Positions 8,708 to 18,073 of a stretch of DNA of 64,000 nucleotides are shown piece after piece; positions within the stretch are counted from its first letter, which is position 1, and each line of letters begins with the position of its first letter. The DNA comes from Legionella_C sp048541585 (GTDB lineage Bacteria > Pseudomonadota > Gammaproteobacteria > Legionellales > Legionellaceae): positions 806,001 to 870,000 of the forward strand of contig NZ_CP183303.1 in NCBI RefSeq assembly GCF_048541585.1, written 5' to 3'. The notes beneath the pieces were generated by a model. It had not been told where the DNA came from. It did no database searches and saw only the letters and a list, made by a program, of their open reading frames with translations. Both the position numbers and the translations under genes were made by a program.

Positions 8708-10129
8708 TTAAGCCGTCTTGGGATTTAGCGTATTAATGAGGGCTTGCCCTGCCACAACGTGGTTTGTTTTCTCACTTTTAATCCAATGTATATAAGTAGC
8801 ATTATACTGCTTGACTAATTGCTCAGCCCAGTAAGGCATAGTTTCACCTTCCCATAATAGGAGTGTGGTACCTAAAGGGATATTGGTTACTTGGTTATTA
8901 ACTAAATAAGATGGTGTTTTTTGAAATTGTAATTGTATATTTCCGAGTAACCAATAGGAGTCAGAGACTAAGGTGTCAATATGATGTAAATTGGTTTTAT
9001 GAATTTTAGCAATCTCGCTAATAGGTATCGTTTGACGTTTATTTTGCCCATAATAACTTCTATAACTTAAAATAATTAAAAAGCTAAGCTGAACCAATAA
9101 GCAAAAAAGAATAAAGCGTTTAGTATAAATAGTTAAATTACTATTAGGTTTTAAATAACTAAAAAAAACAAGCGGACTTAAAAATAAGATAGGAATGAGC
9201 CAACGGGTTTCAAAATTGCGAATGCCTGCTAATAAAATAATTGTAGCTAAAACAGGAAAATAAATAAGATGATAATGAAGCAACAATTTATTTGCTGCTG
9301 TTTTTTTATAATCAAAAGGTAGTGGAAAAAATAAATAAGCGGCAGTTAAAGCCGGTACAGTGAAAAAAAGGCTAGCGCCTAGAAAACTAATAAAGCCATT
9401 AAAGGGTGTTTTTCGAATAGGTGTTAGTTTATATGTAGCGTGTAGGCCTATATGATAATGGTGAGCTAACCATTTACCGTAAGGAAAAATAATAATTAGT
9501 ATTAGAGAAACGGTAAATAAAATACGCCAATTAATTAATTTTGCGCGATATTCTTTTTGAATAGTTAAGCAGATTAAGAAAGTTAGCAAAAATAATAAAT
9601 AATTAAATTTAGATAAAAAGCCTAAACCAATTATAAAGCCTAAACGTAAGTACCAGTTAAAAGGAGACTTAGTTTCTGTAATAAACCAATACCATGTTAT
9701 ACATGCAGTTAATAATGCTAGTATCGAGTGCGTATTATCTTTTAATAAATCCATACTAATTGAGCTAATTAGCGCCCAGGCTACCGTAGCACTTAAAGCA
9801 AGTGATTTATTATGACAATAAAATTTACAAATTTGATGGTAATAGTATAGGCAGCCTAATAATAAAATATATTTTAATAAAGCAAGACTAATTAAGTTAA
9901 TGCCTAGTAATTGAAAAAAACAATATTGTAACCAGGAATATAAAGGTGGCTGATTTGGATAGCCTGAAAGAATCTGTTGTGCCCATATAACTTGCTCTGC
10001 CTCATCTAATTCTAGTAATGAACTACGTAAATATAAACGTGTCAATAACGCTACTAAAAAGAAAAATAAGAAAAATAATTGAGGGTTATTGGTTAAATAG
10101 TTTTTAGTATATATAGGTAATTTAGTCAT
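8708..10129 (-). CDS. PMT/ArnT-like polytopic glycosyltransferase
   Basis: This 473-residue membrane protein of the PMT_2/GT39-GT83 superfamily shows a short cytoplasmic N-terminus, a first helix (FFLFFFLVALLTRLY), then the acidic first-loop motif LLELDEAEQVIWAQQ and the proline-containing segment YPNQPPLYSWLQY, both typical of lipid-linked-sugar transferases. Ten or more hydrophobic segments and a C-terminal soluble tail follow. It is convergent with the lipid-modification operon and may act on the same lipid-linked sugar pool, but acceptor and sugar cannot be inferred. It appears to be transcribed alone, and its coding strand is very AT-rich. Confidence 0.75.
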   Translation of the reverse strand: MTKLPIYTKNYLTNNPQLFFLFFFLVALLTRLYLRSSLLELDEAEQVIWAQQILSGYPNQPPLYSWLQYCFFQLLGINLISLALLKYILLLGCLYYYHQICKFYCHNKSLALSATVAWALISSISMDLLKDNTHSILALLTACITWYWFITETKSPFNWYLRLGFIIGLGFLSKFNYLLFLLTFLICLTIQKEYRAKLINWRILFTVSLILIIIFPYGKWLAHHYHIGLHATYKLTPIRKTPFNGFISFLGASLFFTVPALTAAYLFFPLPFDYKKTAANKLLLHYHLIYFPVLATIILLAGIRNFETRWLIPILFLSPLVFFSYLKPNSNLTIYTKRFILFCLLVQLSFLIILSYRSYYGQNKRQTIPISEIAKIHKTNLHHIDTLVSDSYWLLGNIQLQFQKTPSYLVNNQVTNIPLGTTLLLWEGETMPYWAEQLVKQYNATYIHWIKSEKTNHVVAGQALINTLNPKTA

Positions 10130-10409
10130 GTTAAATAAATATCGCTTGTATTTAATACCAACTACAAAATTTTTAGCTTAGGTATAATATGGAGATAAAG
10201 TTGACTAATCTAAACCATGTAACCTTAGTAATGCTGTATAAATTTTAGTAGTTCATCTTATGAAAGACTTGTTTTTTTTAATTACTACTTTAATCTATAA
10301 ATAAAGGATGTAATAGATTTCTTGTTTAACCTATCCTTTTATAAGTCATAATGATTTTAAAACGGACTCTTAGGTTAATAGTAATCATTTTGCTAGTAAG
10401 GATACAATA

Positions 10410-11741
10410 ATGAATAGCTTTAAGCAAAGCCTAGCTGATATTGTAAGAGCTTATACTCAATATAATGTCTCTAATAAGTCCTATGACTCTAAACAATTAC
10501 CAGCAAGTGAATTACAAAAAATTGAAGTACAACTTATTACGCTCTTTTCGCAATTTTTAACAAGTAAGGGCGTTGAAGAAACTCAAATTGATCGGCAACA
10601 AAAAATTCTTGTCCTACATTTTCATCCCGATAAACTAGCATTAGACTCAGCCCTACCCGAGGTTAAGTGGTTAGAAAATAGCTTAAGTGGCGGACGCAAC
10701 AATGGCGTATGTTTTAATCTTATTAGGACCTGTGCTGAAGAATTAAAGCAGCCTCAATATACAGAAGAAGATAATTTTATACCTAAACAAGATGATTTAA
10801 ATGATTTATATATTGATAAATTAATCATATATCTTAAAGAGAAAAGAGGGCTAGCAACAACAATAACGCAAAAAGCATTGATTGATAGTACTATTATTCT
10901 TTTACAAAATATTAAACTATTTCAAACTACTACTGATAAACTTGATCCTGGATGGCTTAAAACTATTCTTAAATCACTACCTTATATAACAAGTGGTTTT
11001 TGTGTTGGTTTGTATCTAAAGGAGCTTTCCTTGTTATATGCTGTGTTATTTACCCTTACAAAAGGTGGTAATTGGCTTAAGAAGGGCGATGTAAGCGGCT
11101 GGCGTGAACTTGGTGAAATAACCTGTGAATTTAGTAAAATGATCTCTAATGCAGCGACAACCTTAATGTTACATTTTATTAATATTAATTTCTCTGCAGT
11201 GAATACTACGTATTATATCGGTTTTACAGCATGTTCTAAAATCTATCAATTATTAGGTTTCTCAGAAAAAAAGCAAATACCTGCTGAGTATACAAAAGTT
11301 AATACACTAGCATTAACCTTATTACCGCAAGCTTTTCTACCTGGTAAATTAAATTTTACAACTTTAGAATTAAAATTAATAGCACTTAGATTAGAGCAAT
11401 ATCAACATTTACAACAGCAACAATATTTTGCGACATGGCGACGGGGCTCAAAAAAAAGCTATCTGATTGAGCAAGCCTTACAAGAATTAAATTCAATTGA
11501 TTTAAAACCTATCTCAATTAAGGAAAAGCTTATGTCAGCCCAGGTGATTATCGATAGGTTAGCCCATCATGCTTATTTTAAAGAAGCTAAAAGTAGAGCT
11601 AAGGAAACTATTGATGCAGTTAAAGTGATACTGCAATCACTTATGGCAAATTACAACGATAAAGAATCTAATGACAAGTTAACTCCAGTAGATGAATGTG
11701 AAACAATGGATGGCTTATACATGAGTTATGGGTTCCCTTAA
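10410..11741 (+). CDS. HPDK-motif protein of a Legionella-type family, function unknown
   Basis: The 443 residues carry a J-domain-like turn: a helix (ELQKIEVQLITLFSQFL) is followed by KILVLHFHPDKLAL with the HPDK tetrapeptide at 72-75, then VKWLENSLSGGRNNGVC and a helix. A classical DnaJ domain is not complete. Around 185-280 two hydrophobic helices flank KKGDVSGWRELGEI, suggesting membrane contact. The C-terminal third (TLELKLIALRLEQY and beyond) is helical. From memory, comparable HPD-containing hypothetical proteins occur in several copies in Legionella genomes; I could not check this. It stands alone, with about 280 AT-rich bases upstream. Chaperone recruitment is possible but unproven. 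Confidence 0.75.
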   Translation: MNSFKQSLADIVRAYTQYNVSNKSYDSKQLPASELQKIEVQLITLFSQFLTSKGVEETQIDRQQKILVLHFHPDKLALDSALPEVKWLENSLSGGRNNGVCFNLIRTCAEELKQPQYTEEDNFIPKQDDLNDLYIDKLIIYLKEKRGLATTITQKALIDSTIILLQNIKLFQTTTDKLDPGWLKTILKSLPYITSGFCVGLYLKELSLLYAVLFTLTKGGNWLKKGDVSGWRELGEITCEFSKMISNAATTLMLHFININFSAVNTTYYIGFTACSKIYQLLGFSEKKQIPAEYTKVNTLALTLLPQAFLPGKLNFTTLELKLIALRLEQYQHLQQQQYFATWRRGSKKSYLIEQALQELNSIDLKPISIKEKLMSAQVIIDRLAHHAYFKEAKSRAKETIDAVKVILQSLMANYNDKESNDKLTPVDECETMDGLYMSYGFP

Positions 11742-11908
11742 TTAATCTATTTTTCTTATTCCTTTAGCCAATTGGTCTCCTGGGTATTGAGTGTTGCCCT
11801 TGCAACAGGCTATCTATTTCATTACAGCGCGCAATCTAATTAAGATTATTTGTTATTTGAGCAAATTTTATTAATAATAATGCCTTATTTTTATATAGCG
11901 AGAAAATA

Positions 11909-13279
11909 ATGAATATTGCAGTTTTCGGCGCTGGGTATGTTGGTTTAGTATCGGCTGCCTGTTTCGCTAAGCTTGGGCATCAAGTAATCTGCGCTGATAT
12001 AGACTCTAAACGCATAGAACTATTACAAACTGGTGTATGCCCTATCTATGAAGAAGGGTTAGAGGCTCTAATAAGAGAACAATTGGGTTCAGGTAAGCTA
12101 ATTTTTACTAATAATTTGATTGAAGCTATTAAATTCAGTCAAATTTATATAATTGCTACTGGCACCCCATGCTTACCTGATGGTAACGCTGATTTATCCC
12201 AGGTTTTTTCCGTTGTTAACCTAGCTGCAGAGTATGCTGAGGCTGACGCTGTTTTAGTTACTAAATCAACAGTTCCTGTAGGTACAGGTTCTCTAATTGA
12301 AATACTAGTACAGCAAAAGCTTACTGCATTTAATAGAGATATTAAACTAGAAATTGCTGCAAATCCTGAATTTTTGCGAGAAGGCTGCGCTATTAGTGAT
12401 TTTTTAAATGCTAATCGCATTATTGCTGGTGGTAATACTTATTCAATCTCTTTTTTAAAAAAACTTTACCAGCCGCTAATTGATAAAGGAGTCCCTTTTC
12501 TTGCTATGAGCAGGGCTTCTGCTGAATTAACAAAGTATTCTGCTAATGCTATGTTGGCCTGTCGGATTAGTTTTATGAATCAAGTCAGTCAGATTGCAGA
12601 AAAATTTGATGCTAATATTGATGATATTAGAGAGGGTATGGCATTGGATCCCCGTATAGGGCCTTATTTTCTACAAGCAGGGATTGGTTATGGTGGCTCT
12701 TGTTTCCCTAAGGATGTCCGAGCTTTAGCTCAAACTGCTCAGTCTGTAAGTATTGACCCGGGTTTTCTAAATGCAATAGATAATATTAATGAATTACAAA
12801 AAAATTGGCTTTTTAACCAGGTAACAGCTTACTTTAAACAACAATTAATAGGTTTAAAAATAGGTGTTTGGGGATTAGCTTTTAAGCCAGGTACTGATGA
12901 TTTACGCGAAGCAAGCAGCTTAGTGGCTATCAATGCTTTTTTAAATGCGGGTGCAAGTATTATAGCCTTTGATCCAGTGGCGATACCCAAAATACAGCAG
13001 TTATTTAAGGCAAAGGATAATATTGTATGGTGCCAGGATTTAAATGAAGTATTCAATTTTAATATTGATGTCTTAATTATTGCTACTGAGTGGACAGAAT
13101 TTAAAAATTATTCTTTATCCTTACTGCGTAAGCATTTAAATGGGGCGCCACTATTTGATGGACGAAATTGTTTTACCTTAGCTGCAGTAAAAGAAGCAGA
13201 GTTAGCTTATTACCATTCTGTTGGCCGGCCGGTGGTTGCTTGTAAAGAAATGATGGAGCTAGTTAATTATGCTGATTAA
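11909..13279 (+). CDS. ugd: UDP-glucose 6-dehydrogenase
   Basis: Ugd oxidises UDP-glucose to UDP-glucuronate with two NAD molecules. The 456-residue protein has the N-terminal Rossmann motif MNIAVFGAGYVGLVSA, the TGTPCLPDGNADLSQV loop, the ANPEFLREG substrate motif and the catalytic cysteine in GYGGSCFPKDVRAL, followed by the C-terminal UDP-binding domain (GLAFKPGTDDLREA). It overlaps galU by 11 bases, so the two genes make UDP-glucose and convert it to UDP-glucuronate as one unit. UDP-glucuronate can feed exopolysaccharide or aminoarabinose synthesis; the nearby ArnT-like operon makes the latter tempting, but no arnA or arnB is visible here. Confidence 0.94.
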   Translation: MNIAVFGAGYVGLVSAACFAKLGHQVICADIDSKRIELLQTGVCPIYEEGLEALIREQLGSGKLIFTNNLIEAIKFSQIYIIATGTPCLPDGNADLSQVFSVVNLAAEYAEADAVLVTKSTVPVGTGSLIEILVQQKLTAFNRDIKLEIAANPEFLREGCAISDFLNANRIIAGGNTYSISFLKKLYQPLIDKGVPFLAMSRASAELTKYSANAMLACRISFMNQVSQIAEKFDANIDDIREGMALDPRIGPYFLQAGIGYGGSCFPKDVRALAQTAQSVSIDPGFLNAIDNINELQKNWLFNQVTAYFKQQLIGLKIGVWGLAFKPGTDDLREASSLVAINAFLNAGASIIAFDPVAIPKIQQLFKAKDNIVWCQDLNEVFNFNIDVLIIATEWTEFKNYSLSLLRKHLNGAPLFDGRNCFTLAAVKEAELAYYHSVGRPVVACKEMMELVNYAD

Positions 13280-14144
13280 AAAAGCTGTTTTTCCGGTCGC
13301 AGGCTTAGGCACAAGATTTTTACCTGCAACTAAAGCGAATCCAAAAGAAATGCTTCCTATTGTGGATAAACCTTTAATTCAGTATGCAGTAGAAGAAGCT
13401 GTAGAAGCAGGTATTACTCATATGATTTTTATTACCAGTTCTACTAAGCGAGCTATTGAAGATCATTTTGATAAGCATTTTGAGCTGGAAGCGAGGCTTG
13501 CAGTAGAAGGGAAAGAATTTTTATTAGAATTAGTAAAAAATGTTTCTCCCACCAATATCCAGTTTACCTACGTTAGACAGAATCAACCGCTAGGTTTAGG
13601 ACATGCTATTTTATGTGCTGAACATGTCGTTGGTGATGAGCCTTTTGCTGTACTACTGGCTGATGATTTAATTGACGAGTCAAAATCACCTTGCTTAACT
13701 GCCATGACAGAATATAGTAAACATAACAATCACTCTATTTTTGCAGTACAGCCGGTTCCTTGGGAAAAGGTACAACAATATGGAGTAGTTAGACTTGATT
13801 CACCAAATAGTGATTACGCTAAAGTAGAAGGTATGATTGAAAAACCAGCGGTTGAAGAAGCGCCCTCAAATTTTGTTGCTGTGGGACGTTATGTTTTTAC
13901 ATCACGTATCTTTTCATCATTAAAAATGATTAAAGCTGATCACCGCGGTGAATTACAATTAACTGATGCTATTCAACACTTATTAAATTACGAGCCGGTG
14001 ATTGCTTATCATTTTCGTGGTAAGCGTTATGATTGTGGTTCAAAATTAGGCTATTTACAGGCGGCTGTAGAGTTTGGTTTACGCCATCAGGAAATAGGAA
14101 AAGAATTTTCTAGTTACCTACAAAGTTTATTAAATTGTACCTAG
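13269..14144 (+). CDS. galU: UTP--glucose-1-phosphate uridylyltransferase
   Basis: GalU makes UDP-glucose from UTP and glucose 1-phosphate. The 291 residues fit the family. The N-terminal nucleotidyltransferase motif AVFPVAGLGTRFLPATKA and NPKEMLPIVDKPLIQYAVEEA are diagnostic, with QPLGLGHAI, the LADDLI metal motif, and GMIEKP and VGRYV further on. It starts inside the end of ugd (11-base overlap), implying coupled translation. The product feeds Ugd directly and other glycan pathways. An imperfect AT-rich hairpin just downstream (about 14158-14187) may end the transcript. Confidence 0.94.
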   Translation: MLIKKAVFPVAGLGTRFLPATKANPKEMLPIVDKPLIQYAVEEAVEAGITHMIFITSSTKRAIEDHFDKHFELEARLAVEGKEFLLELVKNVSPTNIQFTYVRQNQPLGLGHAILCAEHVVGDEPFAVLLADDLIDESKSPCLTAMTEYSKHNNHSIFAVQPVPWEKVQQYGVVRLDSPNSDYAKVEGMIEKPAVEEAPSNFVAVGRYVFTSRIFSSLKMIKADHRGELQLTDAIQHLLNYEPVIAYHFRGKRYDCGSKLGYLQAAVEFGLRHQEIGKEFSSYLQSLLNCT

Positions 14145-14588
14145 AAGCTTGTAATTAATTAAATAACCTAAGTTGTTTAGTTATTTAAAATTAACATTTA
14201 AGATAATAGAGACTGATTTTTAACTTCCTTGTATATAAAACAAAAAAATAGGATAATATTCTATCGGTACAAAGTAAATTTTTAATTTTTTATACAGAAC
14301 TAAAATGGAAGCCGTTTAAATAGACTTTTTTCTACACCAAAATCGTGCGAACTAGTTGCAAGAGGTCAGTAAAAATATAGCTTTTAACTTTGTTCTAACG
14401 GAAGAAGTTTATTCTTTCGGGTAAAGTTTATAAGAGGATTTAAATTAAACTATATTTAAATTACAAGCAAAGAGGAAATTTAATTTTAACTACCCTCTAA
14501 GTAATTGAAATGAATATTACGCCATAGCTTGAATTGGATATATACCTCTGGCAAGATGCTTGTTGATTTGGATTTCCAGCGAGGAATT
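14145..14588. other. Intergenic region between galU and etfB
   Basis: These 444 bases are AT-rich with no credible reading frame. Near 14158-14187 the imperfect inverted repeat TTAAATAAC...GTTATTTAA could act as a weak terminator for ugd-galU. The rest presumably contains the etf promoter, but I cannot place -35 and -10 boxes with confidence. Confidence 0.4.
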
Positions 14589-15335
14589 ATGAAAATTCTT
14601 GTTGCAGTAAAACGTGTTATTGATCCCTATGTTAAGATAAGGATTGCACCAGATCAAACGGGAGTTGAGACACAAAATGTAAAGATGTCTATGAATCCTT
14701 TTGATGAGATAGCAGTTGAGGAAGCGGTTCGATTAAAGGAAAAAAATATTGCCTCTGAAGTCATAGTAGTAACTATTGGCAATGATCAGGCGCAAGAAAC
14801 ACTTAGGCATGCTCTAGCTCTAGGTGCCGATAGAGCAATTCTCATTAAGAGTGAAAAACACTACTGCAGTTTAAATATTGCTAAGGTTTTACAAAAAATT
14901 GTAAACCAAGAGCAACCAAATATAGTACTTATGGGTAAGCAAACTATTGATGGAGATAATAATCAAACTCCACAAATGTTAGCAGGACTGCTAAATTGGT
15001 CGCAGGCAACTTATGCTTCTCAACTTGAAATTAATGATAATTCATTGCAAGTTGTTAGAGAAATAGATGGTGGTTTAGAGACATTGGCGATGCCGCTACC
15101 TGCTGTTGTTAGTACTGATCTGCGCTTAAATGAACCTCGTTATGCTAGCTTACCTAATATTATGAAAGCTAAACGTAAGCCATTAGATAGTTTGCCTATA
15201 GAAAGTTTGCAACTAGACTTAAAAGATCATGTTCAAATACTTTCAGTTAAACCTCCCTCAGCGCGTTCATCGGGTATCATCCTTGATTCAGTTGCATCAC
15301 TTGTTGAGAAATTAGATGAAGCCCAAGTGCTTTAA
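14589..15335 (+). CDS. etfB: Electron transfer flavoprotein beta subunit
   Basis: EtfB forms with EtfA the soluble heterodimer that passes electrons from acyl-CoA dehydrogenases to the membrane ETF-quinone oxidoreductase. The 248 residues begin MKILVAVKRVIDPYVKIRI, the standard EtfB start, and include the AMP-binding region (VMGKQTIDGDNNQTPQMLA). Upstream in-frame codons back to 14529 are open, but GAGG at 14581-14584 fits the ATG at 14589 and the resulting length matches the family. etfA follows after 12 bases with its own AAGGAG. Confidence 0.93.
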   Translation: MKILVAVKRVIDPYVKIRIAPDQTGVETQNVKMSMNPFDEIAVEEAVRLKEKNIASEVIVVTIGNDQAQETLRHALALGADRAILIKSEKHYCSLNIAKVLQKIVNQEQPNIVLMGKQTIDGDNNQTPQMLAGLLNWSQATYASQLEINDNSLQVVREIDGGLETLAMPLPAVVSTDLRLNEPRYASLPNIMKAKRKPLDSLPIESLQLDLKDHVQILSVKPPSARSSGIILDSVASLVEKLDEAQVL

Positions 15336-15347
15336 TAAGGAGAAATA

Positions 15348-16286
15348 ATGAGCGCTTTAGTTATTGTTGAACATGATAATCAAAAAATGCATTCATCAAC
15401 CCGGAGTGCTTTTGCTGCTGCATTAAATTTAGATAAGAGCCCAGCGCTGTTAGTTATAGGTCATCAGTGTAGACAAGTAGCTGAAGAAGCTGCAATGTTA
15501 GCTGGAGCCAGTGTTGTTTTACTTGTTGAGCATGAAACTTACCAACATCAGCTCGCTGAAAATACTAGTAAGCTTGCTACGACTATTGCAAAAGATTATG
15601 AAGTTATTATAGCGCCGTCAACCACGTTTGGTAAAAATCTAATGCCTCGTATTGCAGCACAATTAGATGTAGCTCAAGTTTCTGATGTTACTAAAATAAT
15701 AGATGAATCGACTTTTGAACATCCCATCTATGCTGGTAATGCAATTGAAACAGTCAAAGTATTAGATGCTAAAAAAGTATTAACTATTCGTACTACGGCT
15801 TTCGAAGGCATTACAGCCAGTCAGACAGCTTGCTGTATTGAAACACTTGAAAATATCATTCCAGAAACAAAGACAACTTTTGTGAAGCAAGAGTTAAGTC
15901 GGTCAGTTCGTCCAGACTTAGCGAGTGCAAAGATTATTGTTTCTGGCGGGCGTGGTTTGCAAAGTGCTGATAAATTTAAACTTATTGAAGAATTAGCAGA
16001 CGTCTTAGGTGCTGCTGTGGGGGCGTCTAGAGCTGCTGTTGATGCAGGCTATGTCCTCAATGATTGCCAAGTTGGGCAAACAGGTAAAATTGTTGCTCCT
16101 GAATTATATATTGCGATAGGTATTTCAGGGGCAGTGCAGCATTTAGCTGGTATGAAGGATTCAAAGATCATTGTCGCCATTAATAAAGACCCAGATGCTC
16201 CTATTTTTCAAATTGCCACCTTTGGTTTAGTTGGTGATTTATTTGAATTAGTTCCAGAACTAATTGAACAATTGAAACAACATTAG
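15348..16286 (+). CDS. etfA: Electron transfer flavoprotein alpha subunit
   Basis: This is the alpha subunit of the electron transfer flavoprotein, which binds FAD. The 312 residues show the N-terminal adenine-nucleotide-like domain and the C-terminal FAD domain with SGGRGLQSADKFKLIEELAD, GASRAAVDAGY, QVGQTGKIVAPELYIAIGISGA and NKDPDAPIF, all ETF-alpha signatures. It lies 12 bases after etfB and 8 bases before ald, so the three are probably one transcript. An alanine dehydrogenase in the unit suggests a role in amino-acid and fatty-acid catabolism, consistent with a bacterium that lives on host amino acids. Confidence 0.95.
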   Translation: MSALVIVEHDNQKMHSSTRSAFAAALNLDKSPALLVIGHQCRQVAEEAAMLAGASVVLLVEHETYQHQLAENTSKLATTIAKDYEVIIAPSTTFGKNLMPRIAAQLDVAQVSDVTKIIDESTFEHPIYAGNAIETVKVLDAKKVLTIRTTAFEGITASQTACCIETLENIIPETKTTFVKQELSRSVRPDLASAKIIVSGGRGLQSADKFKLIEELADVLGAAVGASRAAVDAGYVLNDCQVGQTGKIVAPELYIAIGISGAVQHLAGMKDSKIIVAINKDPDAPIFQIATFGLVGDLFELVPELIEQLKQH

Positions 16287-16294
16287 GAGATATT

Positions 16295-17413
16295 ATGATT
16301 GTTGGTGTACCTAAAGAAATTAAACCTCAAGAAAATAGAGTAGGTTTAGTTCCTGCAAGTGTTAGGGAAATTGTTCGAGCTGGAGGTTCGGTCTTTGTAG
16401 AGAAGGGAGCAGGGATTGGAATAGGAATTAGCGACGCTGATTATCAGATAGCAGGTGCAGAGATTCTGGATACGGCTGATGAAATTTTTGCCAAGGCAGA
16501 ATTAATTGTTAAAGTAAAAGAGCCACAACCTATTGAATGTAAGCGTTTAAGAGAAGGTCAAACAATTTTTACTTATCTACATTTAGCACCAGATCCTCTA
16601 CAAACACGTCTATTAAAGGAATCTGGTGTTACAGCTATTGCTTACGAAACAGTAACGCAAGATGATGGCGGATTACCTTTATTAACTCCTATGTCTCAGG
16701 TCGCTGGACGTATGTCAATTCAGGCGGGTGCTCATTGTCTAGAGATGGCGCAAGGAGGTAGTGGTATTTTATTAGGCGGCGTGCCTGGAGTCGCTGCGGC
16801 AAATGTAGTGGTTATTGGTGGAGGCGTTGTTGGTACTAATGCTGTCCGTATGGCTATGGGTATGGAAGCACGGGTTATTGTGTTAGATAAGTACTTGCCA
16901 CGTTTACGAGAATTAGATTTTCAATTTGGCGCTAAACTCAATACCATTTATGCTACGTCTGATGCAGTAGAGCAATACGTAACAACTGCTGATCTAGTGA
17001 TAGGTGCGGTCCTTGTACATGGTGCTGCTGCACCGAAAATAGTTACTCGCTCTATGCTTAAAGCAATGCGTCCTGGCTCAGTTGTTGTTGACGTAGCTAT
17101 TGACCAAGGTGGCTGCTTTGAAACTAGTCGTGTAACAACTCATCAAGAACCTACCTATGTTGTTGATAATGTAGTCCATTACTGTGTTGCTAATATGCCT
17201 GGTGCTGTTCCACGTACATCAACATTTGCATTAAATAATGCTACCTTACCATTTGTTATGAGTTTAGTAACCAAAGGTGTTAAAGGTGCTTTATTAAATG
17301 ATCCGCACTTATTAAATGGTTTAAATGTACATAAGGGAATGATTACTTATGAAGCAGTTGCCCTAGATTTAGGTTATGAATATGTACCAGCTATTAGTGC
17401 TTTAAATAGTTAA
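16295..17413 (+). CDS. ald: Alanine dehydrogenase
   Basis: Ald interconverts L-alanine and pyruvate plus ammonia with NAD. The 372-residue sequence starts MIVGVPKEIKPQENRVGLVP, carries the conserved KVKEPQ and THLH-like (TYLHLAPD) catalytic regions, the NAD-binding loop VVIGGGVVGTNAVRMAMG, and VDVAIDQGGCFETS with VVHYCVANMPGAVPRTST near the end, all characteristic of the family. AGGAGAT sits before its ATG and the gene follows etfA by 8 bases. It probably lets the cell use alanine as carbon and nitrogen source. Downstream lies a repeat-rich gap. Confidence 0.95.
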   Translation: MIVGVPKEIKPQENRVGLVPASVREIVRAGGSVFVEKGAGIGIGISDADYQIAGAEILDTADEIFAKAELIVKVKEPQPIECKRLREGQTIFTYLHLAPDPLQTRLLKESGVTAIAYETVTQDDGGLPLLTPMSQVAGRMSIQAGAHCLEMAQGGSGILLGGVPGVAAANVVVIGGGVVGTNAVRMAMGMEARVIVLDKYLPRLRELDFQFGAKLNTIYATSDAVEQYVTTADLVIGAVLVHGAAAPKIVTRSMLKAMRPGSVVVDVAIDQGGCFETSRVTTHQEPTYVVDNVVHYCVANMPGAVPRTSTFALNNATLPFVMSLVTKGVKGALLNDPHLLNGLNVHKGMITYEAVALDLGYEYVPAISALNS

Positions 17414-17518
17414 TAATACGATGGTTTTAACCCAAGGACGGGCTAATATCATCTTATTACGCTAAATATAGCTTTTAAGGTCGATTTTTAATTTAAATAA
17501 ATACAGAATTTTATCCAC

Positions 17519-17599
17519 CGCCTATGTTCTGCGGTTTATCCGCAGAATCCAGCAAAGTGCGTGAAACCTGGATCCCGCGAACAAGTCGCGGGACCTAGG
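17519..17599. repeat. Repeat B unit
   Basis: This is a B-type inverted element: the left half CGCCTATGTTCTGCGG with its own hairpin (TTCTGCGG...CCGCAGAA), a short spacer, then CTGGATCCCGCGAAC and CGCGGGACCTAGG. It has the same architecture as the B units after murE, with different stem bases but compensated pairing (CCCGCG/CGCGGG rather than CCCGTG/CACGGG). Confidence 0.7.
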
Positions 17600-17627
17600 G
17601 TTGAGAGTGGATTTAAATTAAGCAGAT

Positions 17628-17767
17628 GTAGCCTGAGTGTAGGCCTGCGGGCCGAAACCCGGGTTTCACGTCGTTTCACCCAGGCTACTTGCTTAACCAG
17701 CCTCAGCCTTGAGGCTAGTGAAGCTTCAGAATTATGCAACAATGCCGAACAAGTCGCGGGACGTAGG
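17628..17767. repeat. Repeat A unit with conserved tail and a B half
   Basis: Unit A spans 17628-17688 (GTAGCCTGAGTGTAGGCC to GTTTCACCCAGGCTAC). It is followed by a tail containing AACCAGCCTCAGCCTTGAGG and GAAGCTTCAGAATTATGCAA, and by a B half ending CGCGGGACGTAGG (17748-17767). A with the same tail recurs in inverted orientation at 30752-30867, so the tail belongs to the mobile unit. Confidence 0.7.
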
Positions 17768-17923
17768 TGTTGATAGGGGGTTTAAAATAAGTCTAAAACC
17801 GCTATTGCCTATGTTCTATACCTTACATATGAACTTCTAAGAGTAAAGACTTAATCCTACAAAGTCGAGGAACGTAGGTATTAATAGTTGATCAAGATAA
17901 CACATTTTATAAAAACCTTTACC

Positions 17924-17955
17924 GCCTACGTTCCGCGCTTTATGCGCGGAATCCA
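17924..17955. repeat. Repeat B left half
   Basis: A solo B half reads CCTACGTTCCGCGC then TATGCGCGGAATCCAG, a hairpin with stem TTCCGCGC/GCGCGGAA. Between it and the previous unit, a further degraded B end (AAGTCGAGGAACGTAGG, near 17861-17877) can be seen. The whole 17414-18073 gap downstream of ald is made of such fragments and holds no gene I can support. Confidence 0.6.
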
Positions 17956-18073
17956 GAAAGCTAGGCATTGGTAATTTTAAACTATTAACTACCTCACGAT
18001 TGCCTAATATAGTTTGTAAATTGGGCCTTCGGCCGATTAATTTTCTAGACGTTACCTACTAATAGACCTACTA

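Noticed and set aside
17561..17773. 70-codon frame across the repeat array downstream of ald
   Set aside because: It is made of A and B repeat sequence, which is GC-rich and therefore open by chance; a similar frame exists on the other strand at the same place.
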